Source of the DNA: Io17-Chloro-G2 sp965226915
GTDB taxonomy: Bacteria; Chloroflexota; Dehalococcoidia; Lucifugimonadales; UBA3495
Direction: 5' to 3'
Length of the DNA: 64,000 bases
Assembly (NCBI GenBank): GCA_965226915.1
Contig: CBDDEJ010000010.1
Location: 496,001-560,000, forward strand
Numbering within the stretch: position 1 is the first letter of the stretch; every line of letters starts with the position of its first letter. Under the pieces are notes generated by a model. The model was not told where the DNA came from. It made no database searches and worked only from the letters and a program-made list of their open reading frames with translations. Shown here in pieces: positions 34,194-43,200 of this stretch. Made by a program: the position numbers and the translations under genes.

Positions 34194-34451
34194 ATGGCAG
34201 AGTTTGATCCGACAGAGCGCTACCAGCTACGGAAGCTGCAGATGGACGTAGATAAGAAGGATCTGGAGGTGCAGAAAGCTCAACAAGATTTGGACCGTTT
34301 TGTCCTGGAACTGGAGCATAAATACGGTCTGATGGATCAAGAAACTGCCATAGACCCAAGGAGCGCAACGATAGAAACACCTTTACCCCCACGTAATGGG
34401 AAAGCGCAAACTGCAGAGTTGCCGACCAATGGAGCCAAGGCAGCCGCCTAA
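34194..34451 (+). CDS. Small coiled-coil protein
   Basis: An 85-residue protein starting at ATG 34194 with CAGGAG nine bases upstream. Residues 5-50 form a heptad-rich helix (YQLRKLQMDVDKKDLEVQKA, QQDLDRFVLELEHKYGL). The tail is Ala/Pro/Thr-rich. No family is recognised. The strong ribosome binding site suggests it is translated. It lies between transposon debris and a truncated peptidase gene. Confidence 0.55.
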   Translation: MAEFDPTERYQLRKLQMDVDKKDLEVQKAQQDLDRFVLELEHKYGLMDQETAIDPRSATIETPLPPRNGKAQTAELPTNGAKAAA

Positions 34452-34537
34452 ACCAAAGCCATGGAACCCGCAGGCATTCGTATGAGAGTATATGTCGATT
34501 CCATCTTGGTGCCGGTTTAGGAACGAGAGTGACGGTT

Positions 34538-34720
34538 ATGTCCAACGCCTACGGCAAGATAATCGCCAACGTAGAGCAGCTGCACCGGCTGATGGACGAA
34601 GAAGGCATTTCGGCCATAGTCGCCCGCTCGGGCAAGAACTTCACCTACCTGGCCGGGTTCGCCTATCCCGGCACGCTGGCGCGGCAGGGTGAGCATAACT
34701 TGTCCTTTCATAAGGAGTAG
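34538..34720 (+). pseudogene. M24/creatinase-type peptidase N-terminal stub
   Basis: From ATG 34538 the frame reads NVEQLHRLMDEEGISAIVAR then SGKNFTYLAGFAYPGTLAR, the N-terminal non-catalytic domain of Xaa-Pro dipeptidase/creatinase-like proteins. The similarity ends near 34690 and the frame stops at 34720, before the pita-bread catalytic domain. The native gene has been cut by the rearrangement that brought in the IS630 pieces. Confidence 0.75.
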
Positions 34721-34778
34721 ACCAAGTTAGCTTACCCTGCTCTTTCATTTTGTCTAGGTTTTGTACAAAGTCCAGCTA

Positions 34779-34838
34779 AGAGCCTATCCTAACAACCCCT
34801 TTTCCGTGCGGGTGTTACCCGTTTTTAGGATAGGCTCT
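34779..34838. repeat. 60-bp element with 14-bp perfect inverted repeats
   Basis: AGAGCCTATCCTAA at 34779-34792 is exactly complementary to 34825-34838. The interior is C/T-rich on one side and G/T-rich on the other. The flanks are TA on the left and AA on the right. It may be a minimal MITE or fused IS ends. The 13-bp TAAACCAAAGCCA occurs at both 34450-34462 and 34838-34850. Confidence 0.65.
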
Positions 34839-34919
34839 AAACCAAAGCCAAGGTGGGATGTGCTTTTGCCGGGTGCTGGGAATCGGGGCGGGAGTCTCGC
34901 GGGAGTGTTTCGGCCCTTG

Positions 34920-35180
34920 ATTACAGGACCGTCCGGCAGCGCCGTCTCACCTCGTCTTTCCGGCTGGACAGCCCGGCCAGGAATTTGCCGACCCTCTCCC
35001 CTGCCTACGCAGGGGCAGGCTCTGCACCACCGCCCTGCTCCCCAGGCACAGATTGCCAGTGGCCTCCTCTCTCGCCCAGCCCCAGATAGCCTCGCCGGCG
35101 TTGAAGTCCGGGCTGTAGCCCGCAGGTTCACCAGCCTCAGCTCCAGCTCAGGCGTCCTGAGGTACTCCCGCACCGCCTCC
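34920..35180 (-). pseudogene. IS630-family transposase C-terminal fragment (minus strand)
   Basis: On the minus strand the frame reads AGYSPDFNAGEAIWGWAREE then ATGNLCLG, the DDE-motif Glu region of an IS630 transposase. After a frame slip it ends GKFLAGLSSRKDEVRRRCRT and VL before a stop at 34920-34922. It differs from, and points away from, the IS630 fragment that starts at 35186. Confidence 0.65.
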
Positions 35181-35185
35181 CCACG

Positions 35186-35593
35186 GTGGGCCGGCGCATC
35201 AAAGCCGATTGGGCCCGAGTGGTCAAGCAACGGGTGGACGAGGACTACCCGCACAAGGACCGTATTGTGCTGGTGCTGGACAACTTGAACACCCACCACC
35301 CGTCCTCGCTGTACGAGGAATTTGAACCTGCCGAAGCGCGGCGCATCGCCGAACGGTTGGAGATTCACTACACTCCCAAACATGGGAGTTGGCTGGATAT
35401 GGCCGAGATTGAAATCGCGGTGATGGCCCGACAATGCCTGGACCGGCGCATACCGGACCAAAGCGCTCTGCGGCGGGAGGTGGCAGCAACAGCGCAACCG
35501 GGACGCAATACGGGTGGAGTGGCGCTTCACCACCTCGGATGCGCGCATCAAACTGAAGTCCCTCTACCCATCAATACAACACTGACGGACTAG
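35186..35593 (+). pseudogene. IS630-family transposase C-terminal fragment (plus strand)
   Basis: The frame reads IVLVLDNLNTHHPSSLYEEF and LEIHYTPKHGSWLDMAEIEI, the second Asp and the Glu region of the IS630 DDE domain. Near 35487 the frame slips; the proper end (RNRDAIRVEWRFTTSDARIK) runs in another frame to a stop near 35585. The N-terminal half is missing. Confidence 0.8.
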
Positions 35594-35686
35594 TAGGCCC
35601 CTTCCGAGAATGTTATGACTCGACTGCCCTGGTTAAACCCATCGCAGATTGCAAAAATCTAGGGATCGTCACGTATATAATTCCCA

Positions 35687-36256
35687 TTACTTTTGGAACA
35701 TAGTAGAAGTTCTGTATAGCCGTTCTACACTGTCAAGAAATACTTTGAAGCTGGGGGACTGGTTGTCTTCCCGTGTCAGGTAGTCAGCAATCCTGCGGGC
35801 ACTGTTAATCTTCTGAAACCCTTTGCAGAGTTTTTCGACGTCTTGGGAGGGTTTGTTCCGAGTGTCAGGATTGCGAAAGCGTGGCGTTTTACCGATGTCA
35901 CGCAATTTTTCGTCTTCAAAAGCTTTGGCCATCGCATCCGGTTGTCCAAGATACCATGCCTCAAGTTCTTGGCAGACGATGCGTATTATGGCATCGTCGT
36001 GTCCGGTTTGTTGGCACCGGTCCCGCAGGCGCTGTTTTAGGGCGAGGCAGTCCCCGCCATCGTTGTCCTGCACTATGATGAAACTATCGCCTGGAACGCG
36101 CCAACTGCTGAGCTTGGACCGCAGATGGCTGTCTAGGTCCGCCTTGCCTTCGTGCGGGATACAAAGAAATCTCAGGCTGGGAAAGATGCGAGGCAACATC
36201 TGGTCAAGCAGTTCCTTCATGGATTGTTCCTCCAGGAGGAATATCACTCGACCCAT
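35687..36256 (-). CDS. DUF4276-family protein, partner of the adjacent AAA ATPase
   Basis: A 189-residue protein with FLLEEQSMKELLDQMLPRIF, then FIIVQDNDGGDCLALKQRLR, then IVCQELEAWYLGQPDAMAKA. The E, DxD-like and E-W-Y-L-G-D pattern matches DUF4276, a TOPRIM-like family. Its ATG overlaps the ATPase stop codon by one base (TAATG), so translation is coupled. ATPase plus TOPRIM-like pairs occur in abortive-infection modules (PARIS, AbiL-like, OLD-like), which makes a defence role likely by context. I infer that role; the sequence does not prove it. ATG at 36292 would overlap further and has no ribosome binding site. Confidence 0.85.
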   Translation of the reverse strand: MGRVIFLLEEQSMKELLDQMLPRIFPSLRFLCIPHEGKADLDSHLRSKLSSWRVPGDSFIIVQDNDGGDCLALKQRLRDRCQQTGHDDAIIRIVCQELEAWYLGQPDAMAKAFEDEKLRDIGKTPRFRNPDTRNKPSQDVEKLCKGFQKINSARRIADYLTREDNQSPSFKVFLDSVERLYRTSTMFQK

Positions 36257-37446
36257 TACTCTAATACCGTTTCGAACAACCCCTGCCTCCAAAGACGTCC
36301 TGGCGGCTCACCTCCATTTACTAGAGCTCGTAGAGTATCGCTGTCACTCGGCCGGACAACTTTACTGAAACCGTCTTCTTTGACCAGACAAAATACTTCG
36401 CTCAGTTCCACCCCATTCAAAAATTCGGGGGAATGAGTGGAGACAAAGACTTGCCCTCCCCTTTTTGCATATGTTCTGAACTCTTCAGCTAGTTCCCACA
36501 GCAAATGGGGGTAGAGTTGATTTTCGGGTTCCTCTACAGCTAGGAGTGGATGTGGTTTTGGGTCGTAAAGCAATACTAGATACGCAAACATTTTGATGGT
36601 TCCGTCGGACACGTAACGAGAAATGAATGGGTCCTTGAAGGTGCCGTCTTGGAAACGCAGCACCAAGCGTCCGTCGTCGGTGGGCTTGGCTTCAACTCCC
36701 CTTATGCCTGGAACCCGCCTACTCATTGCCTTCAACACTTGGTCGAAAAGTTCCGGATGGCTTTGGTAGAGGTATTGTGCCACCAAGGCGACGTTATCAC
36801 CTCGGGTGGAGAGGTGCTCGGCATATCCGTCATCAATGCTCGGGCGGGCGTCTGCTACGTGGAAGTCCGAGATATACCAGTTTTCTATCAGGCTGCGAAA
36901 CTCGGAAACTACTCGGAATTCTCTGAATTGTCCGAGGCCTTTTATAGCGAGGATGCTGGCGTCACCTAGGGCATAATCCCTGCGCTCCTCTACTGCGCCT
37001 TCCTCGCCGTAAGCTGACTCGTTGGTGATGGCTTTTCCTTCACCCCTGATGAAGTCCACGAACCGCCAAGGTTGCCCGCGTTGACCTCGACGATAACTCA
37101 GGACCTCACGTAAGACGACTATCCGACCATCTTCGAAACCAATCTTTACTAGGTAAGTGACCAGTCGACCACCGCTCTCCCGAAACTTGACAGTAATTTC
37201 AATAGGTCCTTCAGCATCTCGGCTTACCAGTTCACGAAAACCTCCGCGCCGGGATACCGCCGCGACAACGTTCTCGGCTAGTGCGTCCTTTAGAAAAGTG
37301 AACACGTCGAAGAGTGTGGACTTTCCCGATCCATTGGCTCCGACAACCACGGTCATTGGGAGCAGGTTATTCAGCTCGACTTTTCGGAAAAGTCGGTAGT
37401 TTTTGATTTCAATGCCTTCAATCTGCAGCGGGCGTTCATCTGTCAT
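36256..37446 (-). CDS. AAA-family (OLD/RecF-like) ATPase
   Basis: A 396-residue ABC-type ATPase of the AAA_15/AAA_21 group. The N terminus is IEGIEIKNYRLFRKVELNNL then the Walker A VVVGANGSGKST. The signature-like region FISRYVSDGTIKMFAYLVLL is followed by Walker B LLAVEEPENQLYPHLL and the switch VFVSTHSPEFL. Such stand-alone ATPases pair with nucleases or TOPRIM proteins in phage defence. Here it is followed by a coupled DUF4276 gene and preceded, 30 bp away, by a 75-residue ORF. It could instead act in DNA repair. It appears complete. Confidence 0.9.
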   Translation of the reverse strand: MTDERPLQIEGIEIKNYRLFRKVELNNLLPMTVVVGANGSGKSTLFDVFTFLKDALAENVVAAVSRRGGFRELVSRDAEGPIEITVKFRESGGRLVTYLVKIGFEDGRIVVLREVLSYRRGQRGQPWRFVDFIRGEGKAITNESAYGEEGAVEERRDYALGDASILAIKGLGQFREFRVVSEFRSLIENWYISDFHVADARPSIDDGYAEHLSTRGDNVALVAQYLYQSHPELFDQVLKAMSRRVPGIRGVEAKPTDDGRLVLRFQDGTFKDPFISRYVSDGTIKMFAYLVLLYDPKPHPLLAVEEPENQLYPHLLWELAEEFRTYAKRGGQVFVSTHSPEFLNGVELSEVFCLVKEDGFSKVVRPSDSDTLRALVNGGEPPGRLWRQGLFETVLE

Positions 37447-37476
37447 TCGTTATTCTCTTTCAACAACTTACTAAGG

Positions 37477-37704
37477 TTAAGAGTTGGGCAGCTTTTCGAC
37501 AAATTCCTGCATAGCCTGACATGCATCAACCGGGGGTGTGGCCGCCCTGCTGTCAATCAAGTCTCGGCATGCCCTATTGACGGACTCTTCCACTGTGTTT
37601 GTGTGCCACCACCACCCACCCTTGACTGTAGAAACCTTGTACGTGCTGGGGCCGCCGGCGTTCAGTGTTATCAATAAAGCGTTTTTGCCGTCAGACACTT
37701 TCAT
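37477..37704 (-). CDS. Small unknown protein upstream of the AAA ATPase
   Basis: A 75-residue ORF: LITLNAGGPSTYKVSTVKGG, then WWWHTNTVEESVNRACRDLI. The frame stays open upstream for about 20 codons (reading FSGETFQIDNTDECE) but has no start codon there, and beyond it lies a ccdA-like fragment. Its real N terminus may therefore have been removed at that junction. ATG at 37704 has only a weak ribosome binding site. No family is recognised. It is co-directional with the ATPase pair and could be a third member. Confidence 0.5.
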   Translation of the reverse strand: MKVSDGKNALLITLNAGGPSTYKVSTVKGGWWWHTNTVEESVNRACRDLIDSRAATPPVDACQAMQEFVEKLPNS

Positions 37705-37750
37705 TTCACATTCGTCCGTGTTGTCTATCTGAAACGTCTCGCCACTGAAT

Positions 37751-38176
37751 TTATCCTGGATTCCCTATATGCGCGGCAGCCCTAGCTACAAGTCTGGAGT
37801 ACATTTTGCCACCGCTAAGCAGCCATACTCCCGCGAGGGCCAGTAAAATCCCAATTACCAGGCCAAACCAGGGTATGGCGCCCTCCACAATGGAGCGGGC
37901 TCCCAGCCCTATTGCTATACCGGCGACCCCAAAGAGGGCCACAAAACCGGCGGTGACCGTACCGCCTACCACCAGGGCCCGGCCCAACCGCCGGATGGGA
38001 TTCACTGATTCCACACCCCTATCAGCGGTACCTAGGTAGAGTCCCATATAAGCTGGAAGCATGACAAAACCACAGGGGTTCACCGCTGAAACCAACCCAG
38101 CGCCAAAGGCAAAACCCAGGGGAGCCAGAACCCCTAGGCCCAAGCCATCCAGGAAAGAGCCGGACTCCCCTACCAT
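37751..38176 (-). pseudogene. CcdA/DsbD-type membrane protein, C-terminally truncated
   Basis: The 141 residues contain the hallmark AVNPCGFVMLPAYMGLYLG of CcdA, with the first redox Cys, and three or four membrane helices. The protein should continue for another 80-100 residues with the second Cys-Pro motif. The sequence instead stops after AAAHIGNPG, where it meets the 5' side of the 75-residue ORF. CcdA passes electrons across the membrane for cytochrome c maturation; this copy cannot. Confidence 0.8.
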
Positions 38177-38738
38177 CGACCCAACTAGTACATGTGGGCG
38201 TAAATAACCCGACAGTCCATGCGACCAGCACCTTCCCTTGGTAAGTCCATTTAACCGGGATTCCCCAGATCAAACCACCTTTCCTGGATATAGCTCCCGC
38301 GGGGAAACCGCCAAATATAATCCCGCATTCCAAGAGCGTCAAATGCGGTCTGATGCGGCCTGATTCACTCAAAGTCCCCGCTTTCATAGGGCAACCACTG
38401 TACTGCCAAGCGTAAAAGCCCCAAACCGCTGGTCTACGCCCAAGTCTCCCCCTTGGGAAGCTCTTTTGCCCTGTGCGACCCCGTAACCGTAACCAATCCC
38501 GACGCTCCTAAAGTGGACTAGCCAGGAGCCAGCCTAAGCCGACCAATTCGTTCCAGTATCCCGCCTAGCATTTCCCGGCTCACGAGCACCTCGCCGAACA
38601 CCTCGGTACTCCGGGCACTACCTTCGTACTGAGCGAAGTGCCGGTCGGCTGGAACACCACCCGGGCGACCAGGTTCCCTCCCGACTAGGAACGGTAACCG
38701 CCGGCTTTCCACCGCTCTTCGTGCCCTACGATGATACC
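38177..38738. other. Stretch with a 64-bp repeat (38253-38316)
   Basis: Bases 38253-38316 are the inverted copy of the window start (one mismatch). In the minus frame they read FGGFPAGAISRKGGLIWGIP followed by VKW, so they may be coding remnants of a gene upstream of ccdA. The remainder, to the glycosylase remnant, shows no gene I can support. Confidence 0.5.
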
Positions 38739-38990
38739 CTACCTCCTCACCCGTCCCGTGGCGCAGTGGGCTCTGACCGGGCATTCCCCACACCTGGGCG
38801 CCCGGGCCCTGCAGACCAATGCCCCCAGGTCCAGCAGGGACTGGTTCCATTGGATATCGGCTCCCTCGGGTCCGGCCAGCTCATGCAGGGAGAGCCTGAG
38901 CCGCCAGTCCGGGTGCCTGGGAACCTCGCCCAACACCCTGCGGGCTATCCAGAGAGGACGCGGGCTACGTGCTCGACACCTTCCCCATAG
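38739..38990 (-). pseudogene. A/G-specific adenine glycosylase/endonuclease III-type C-terminal remnant
   Basis: The frame reads QSLLDLGALVCRARAPRCGE then CPVRAHCATG, the family's iron-sulphur cluster motif (C-x6-C-x2-C-x5-C) following LDLG. The catalytic helix-hairpin-helix region is absent; upstream sequence on this strand is antisense to a methyltransferase tail. Only the end of a base-excision glycosylase (MutY-like) survives. Confidence 0.7.
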
Positions 38991-39100
38991 TCCGCCGCCA
39001 GGACGAAGCCGCGTTCGGTTCCTACCGCACACGCGATCTCATTCTCGCCTACATGAACGCCTTCGCCGCGGGAGACACCGATACGGTGGTGTCGGTGTAG
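38954..39100 (+). pseudogene. C-terminal tail of an Eco57I-type DNA methyltransferase
   Basis: The frame EDAGYVLDTFPIVRRQDEAA then FGSYRTRDLILAYMNA ends with a stop at 39098-39100. The DTFPIVxRxDExxxGxYRT signature is the extreme C terminus of class I/Eco57I-like restriction-modification methyltransferases. The rest of the gene has been lost at the junction with the glycosylase remnant. It lies 20 bp before a Fic gene. Confidence 0.7.
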
Positions 39101-39120
39101 GACAGAATGACGAAGGCAGT

Positions 39121-40065
39121 ATGAGATTCACTCCGCGCTTCTCCATTACGAACGCAATCACAGCGGCCCTCACCGAGATTGAGCGCGCCCGCGGGTTCCT
39201 CGACGCTGCGAGTCTGTCGGACGAGTGGATCGACTCTATGCGCTCACGGGCATTCCTTCTCGAAGCGCACCATACGACGCATATCGAGGGGACCCGCCTT
39301 ACCATTGAGGAGGCCGCAGACCTTCTGGCGGGCGATGATGTTCCCGGGGCGGACCCGGACGACACGCGCGAACTGCTCAACTACCGCGACGCTTTCGAGT
39401 TCGTCAGCACGTACCTGAACGATGGCGGTCCAATCACTGAGAGGCTTATCCTTGATATCCACAGGCATCTGGTTTCCGGCGTCAGTGGAGGGTCAGCCGC
39501 ACCGGGGCAATACCGGCGTGTCCAGAACTATGTCGTCAACTCAGCGACCGGCGAAACGATATACACTCCGCCTCCGGTCCGCGACGTGCCTATTCTCATG
39601 CGCGAGCTCGTTAGTTGGCTGAATCGACCTGGCGACATACATCCTGTCATTGCAAGTGGGATCGCCCAATTCCAGTTAGTTCACATTCATCCTTTCCTCG
39701 ATGGCAACGGCCGCACGTCAAGGCTCCTCTCGACCTTGTGTCTCTACCGGGCGGGCTACGACTTCAAGCGGCTGTTCACCATCAGCGAATACTACGACCG
39801 GGACCGCATGGCCTTCTACCGGGCTCTCCAGGGCGTACGGCGGACGAACATGGACATGACGGGTTGGATCGAATTCTTCGCCATCGGCCTTGCCACCCAG
39901 CTCGCCGAGGTTAAGCGGCGAGGAGAGTTGGCGATTCAGCAGGACATCCTCGCTCGCCGGCGCGACCTGACGGATCGACAGGTGCTCGCCCTTCGTCATG
40001 TGCCGCAGGCGACTATCTTGAACGCGGGGCACGATTCGGGCTCGATGCCATGGTGTTTCAGGTGA
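39121..40065 (+). CDS. Fic-family protein, C-terminally truncated
   Basis: The Fic core is HIHPFLDGNGRTSR (motif HxFxDGNGR), preceded by a beta-hairpin flap (GETIYTPPP). Near the N terminus AHHTTHIEGTRLT contains the (S/T)xxxE(G/N) inhibitory motif, so it is an N-terminally self-inhibited (class II) Fic enzyme. Such proteins transfer AMP or other nucleotides to targets and may act in toxin-antitoxin or defence settings. After DLTDRQVLALRHVPQ, the start of the usual winged helix, the sequence diverges (ATILNAGHDSG) and stops, so the C-terminal domain is lost. The catalytic domain may still fold. Confidence 0.85.
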   Translation: MRFTPRFSITNAITAALTEIERARGFLDAASLSDEWIDSMRSRAFLLEAHHTTHIEGTRLTIEEAADLLAGDDVPGADPDDTRELLNYRDAFEFVSTYLNDGGPITERLILDIHRHLVSGVSGGSAAPGQYRRVQNYVVNSATGETIYTPPPVRDVPILMRELVSWLNRPGDIHPVIASGIAQFQLVHIHPFLDGNGRTSRLLSTLCLYRAGYDFKRLFTISEYYDRDRMAFYRALQGVRRTNMDMTGWIEFFAIGLATQLAEVKRRGELAIQQDILARRRDLTDRQVLALRHVPQATILNAGHDSGSMPWCFR

Positions 40066-40257
40066 CGACGTGTTCGCTTTGTCTTTAAACTCCGGCTCCT
40101 CGCTGGTCCTGGAGAGTACCAGAAAGCGTCCGTCGCCCCTTCGGTCGCCATCCAGGCCTTCTCCGCGGCGTCCCTGATTCCCCCTGGTCCACTTTACCGC
40201 TCCCTTTCACATGTCAACCGGTCACTCCACCCACCTGGTTCACCTTACCACGCCCTT

Positions 40258-43200
40258 TTACGGGTGCACTGCCAGTTCCGGGATGATGACCTCCCAGCGG
40301 TCTGCGTTCAGCCGGTTCTGGTACTCGGAGTCGGACTTTGTCTTATCCCATGCGCCGATGGCCAGGACGGTTGCGGAGACGCCGCCGGGGTTCCCGGGGG
40401 TTTCATAGCTCCGCGACAGCCGCCCCACCGTGGTGCCCCTGGCGTCCACCAGTTCCCACGGGGTCTTGTCAGTCCTGACCTGCAGCGGGTCGCCGGGGGA
40501 CAGCCGGGCAATGGCCTGGTGGATGGGATGGCGCGGGTGCCGGTACCCGGGGAAGCTGAGTTGCACGTCGCGCAGGCTCAGCCGGTGGTAGCTGCGCTCC
40601 ATTTCCGGTGGAGCCGGCGGCAGACCGCCGGGCTGGGGCCGGACCAGGACGGATGGATTGTTGGCCAGGGCGTCCAGGAATGGGTTGTTGGCGCCGGTCT
40701 TCATCAGGGTCAGGGTCTGCCTGGCCCTGGTCATTGCCACGTAGTAGAGGCGCCGCGGCGCGTCGCCGTCTTCCTGGCGGCTGGTGTTTTCCCAGCCCCC
40801 GTCCAGGACCGCCACGTGGTCGAATTCCAGGCCCTTGGCCCGGTGGACGCTGGTCAGGAGAAGTCCATGCTGGCGGCGGCGGTTGTCCCTGGCCCACTCG
40901 GCCAGCCATTCCCGGAACCCGATGATGGGGAGCGCCGCGTTGCCGGTTTCCAGGCCGTAGTTCTCCACCGCCTCGGCAAGGAGGCCGTTCCACGGCCCGG
41001 TCTTCTGCAGTTGCAGCCACTGGAGCATCTGCTCCGCGGATATGAGCTGGGAGGGGCGGTTGTCCAGCCATTGCAGGAGAGCCTGGGTCTCCCGCAGCTG
41101 CCAGGTCCCGGAGAAGTCCTCGCGGGACACCTGCACCGGTATGTCTTCCAGCTGGCACAGGGATCGGACGGGGTCCAGCAGGTCCCAGGTGCGGGCAATG
41201 ACGGCGCAGCTTGCCCATCCCATTGGCGGGACAGTCCTGAGAGGCGCTGCAGCTCCCGGATGGCCGCCTGGGCCTGGGTGATGGGGGAACCGCCGGCGGG
41301 CAGTATCTGCACCCGGCCCTGGGTTACGGGATCGCTGGCCGCCCAGGGACCTCCCGGGTTGTCCCTGGCCCGGGCCCGGTTGACCGCTATGGCCTGGCCG
41401 GCCTTCATCCGCCGGCCTGCCGGCTCTATGACGGCGTTGGCTGCCGTGATGATGTGGCCGGTCGAGCGGTAGTTGTCGGTCAGGTATGCGGGCCTGGACC
41501 TGTAGTCTTCCTCGAAGCGTTTGATGTACTCCGTAGACGAGCCGCTGAAGGCGTAGATGTTCTGGTCATCGTCTCCAACGGCGAAGATGGTGAGTTTCTG
41601 GTCGTCTTCATCCCTGGTGCGTCCGGCCAGGGCCGATATCAGCTCGTACTCGTGCCCCTTGATGTCCTGGTACTCGTCCACCAGGATCCAGCGGAAGCCG
41701 GCCAGCAGGCGGTCCCGCTGTTCGTCGGCATCCTCGGGAGCTGCGTTTCCGCCGTTGAGGAGGGCGGTGGCCTCGATCAGGACCTGGTCAAAGTATTGCT
41801 GGTCCGTGTTGTTCATCGAGCCGGCGAAGCTGGCGCCGACCAGGCGCATGGCCATAGCGTGGCAGGTGAGGACGGTGACCCCGTGGGCATCATCTCCGAT
41901 CAGGTCGTGGAGCCGCTGGCGGATCTGCACCGCGGCGTGGCGGTTGTAGGCCAGGGCCAGAATGGAACCGGGGTTCTCCCGCCTGACGCGGATCAGGTAG
42001 GCGATGCGGTGCACCAGCACCCGGGTCTTGCCCGATCCCGGACCGGCCAGCACCAGGACGTTGGTGCTTTCGCGGTCGTCGGCCACGATGCGGCGCTGGA
42101 CCGGATTGTTCAGGCTCTCCACGATCCTGCCCCAGGACTCGGGGGTGGTCTGGCGCTGAAGCTCCTGGCGGCGGCTGGCCAGCCACTTGTCCAGGAAGCC
42201 GTCCCGGGACATGTTGAAGTAGTCCAGGGCCAGGTGGAGCGCTGCGGCCATGGAGTTGAGACCCTGGTGGGCGTACTCGGTCATGATGTGGATCTGCAGG
42301 ACCTGCTCGTCATAGTGCATCTGCAGGGGGGTATAGTCCGACTTCTGGAAGCGGCGCCTTCCCGCCTCCAGGCGGATGGTCATGGCAGGCCGGAGAATGG
42401 TGAGCCCTTTGTTCAGCCGTATGACATCCTGATCGTGAAGCCACAGGAGGGCCTGGTGCAGCAGCTTTTCGATGTTTCGGATCCCGGCGCCCAGCATGGG
42501 TTGGGCATTGAGGGCGCCGGTCAGTTGACCCATGGTGGTCTCGACCAGCAGGTCGGCGCCCCGGGCGCCCTGGGGCAGTCTGGACAGAAGGTGCTGCAGG
42601 ACTGTGCCGGCGGCCTGACGCCGGATTTCGGCGGTCCTCTGGAGGGCGCGCCATTCCTGCATCAGGGTGACCTGGACGGTCTCGTTGCGCAGGGTGCGCA
42701 GGCGCAGGCTGCCCGTGCCCTGGGTATCCTCCCGGTCGTCGGCGGCGATGCTCCGGAGACTGCGCTGGACCAGCTGGGGCAGGGCGTGCCGGTGGCCCTG
42801 GTCCTTGAGCGCCTGGGTGGTCTGGCGCAGGTGCAGGGACAGGGTTTCGCCCTTCTGCTGGTCCGGGGCCTGCTCCTGCATCAGCCGGATCAGGTCCTCC
42901 TCCATTCTCGCGGCCTCGTTGAACCGGCTGCTTGAGCCGCGCTGGACTCCCTGGTGGACGAATGCGGTGAGGACGGTGTCGTTGGACACTATGCCCATCT
43001 GGGCCAGATCGTGCAGGGCGGACCTTATGCCCGGGCGGTCCAGCCCGGTGTGGGCCATCAGCTCGTCGGTGGATATTCCGGCGTCCGGTGCGGCGTTCAT
43101 CAGCCGGCGGGTGATGTTCAGGAGCTGACGCCGGTAGGCGCTGTCAATCTTCCGGTGGTTCAGGCTGGTCTCCGCCTGCTGGAGGCTGGTCACCATCAGG

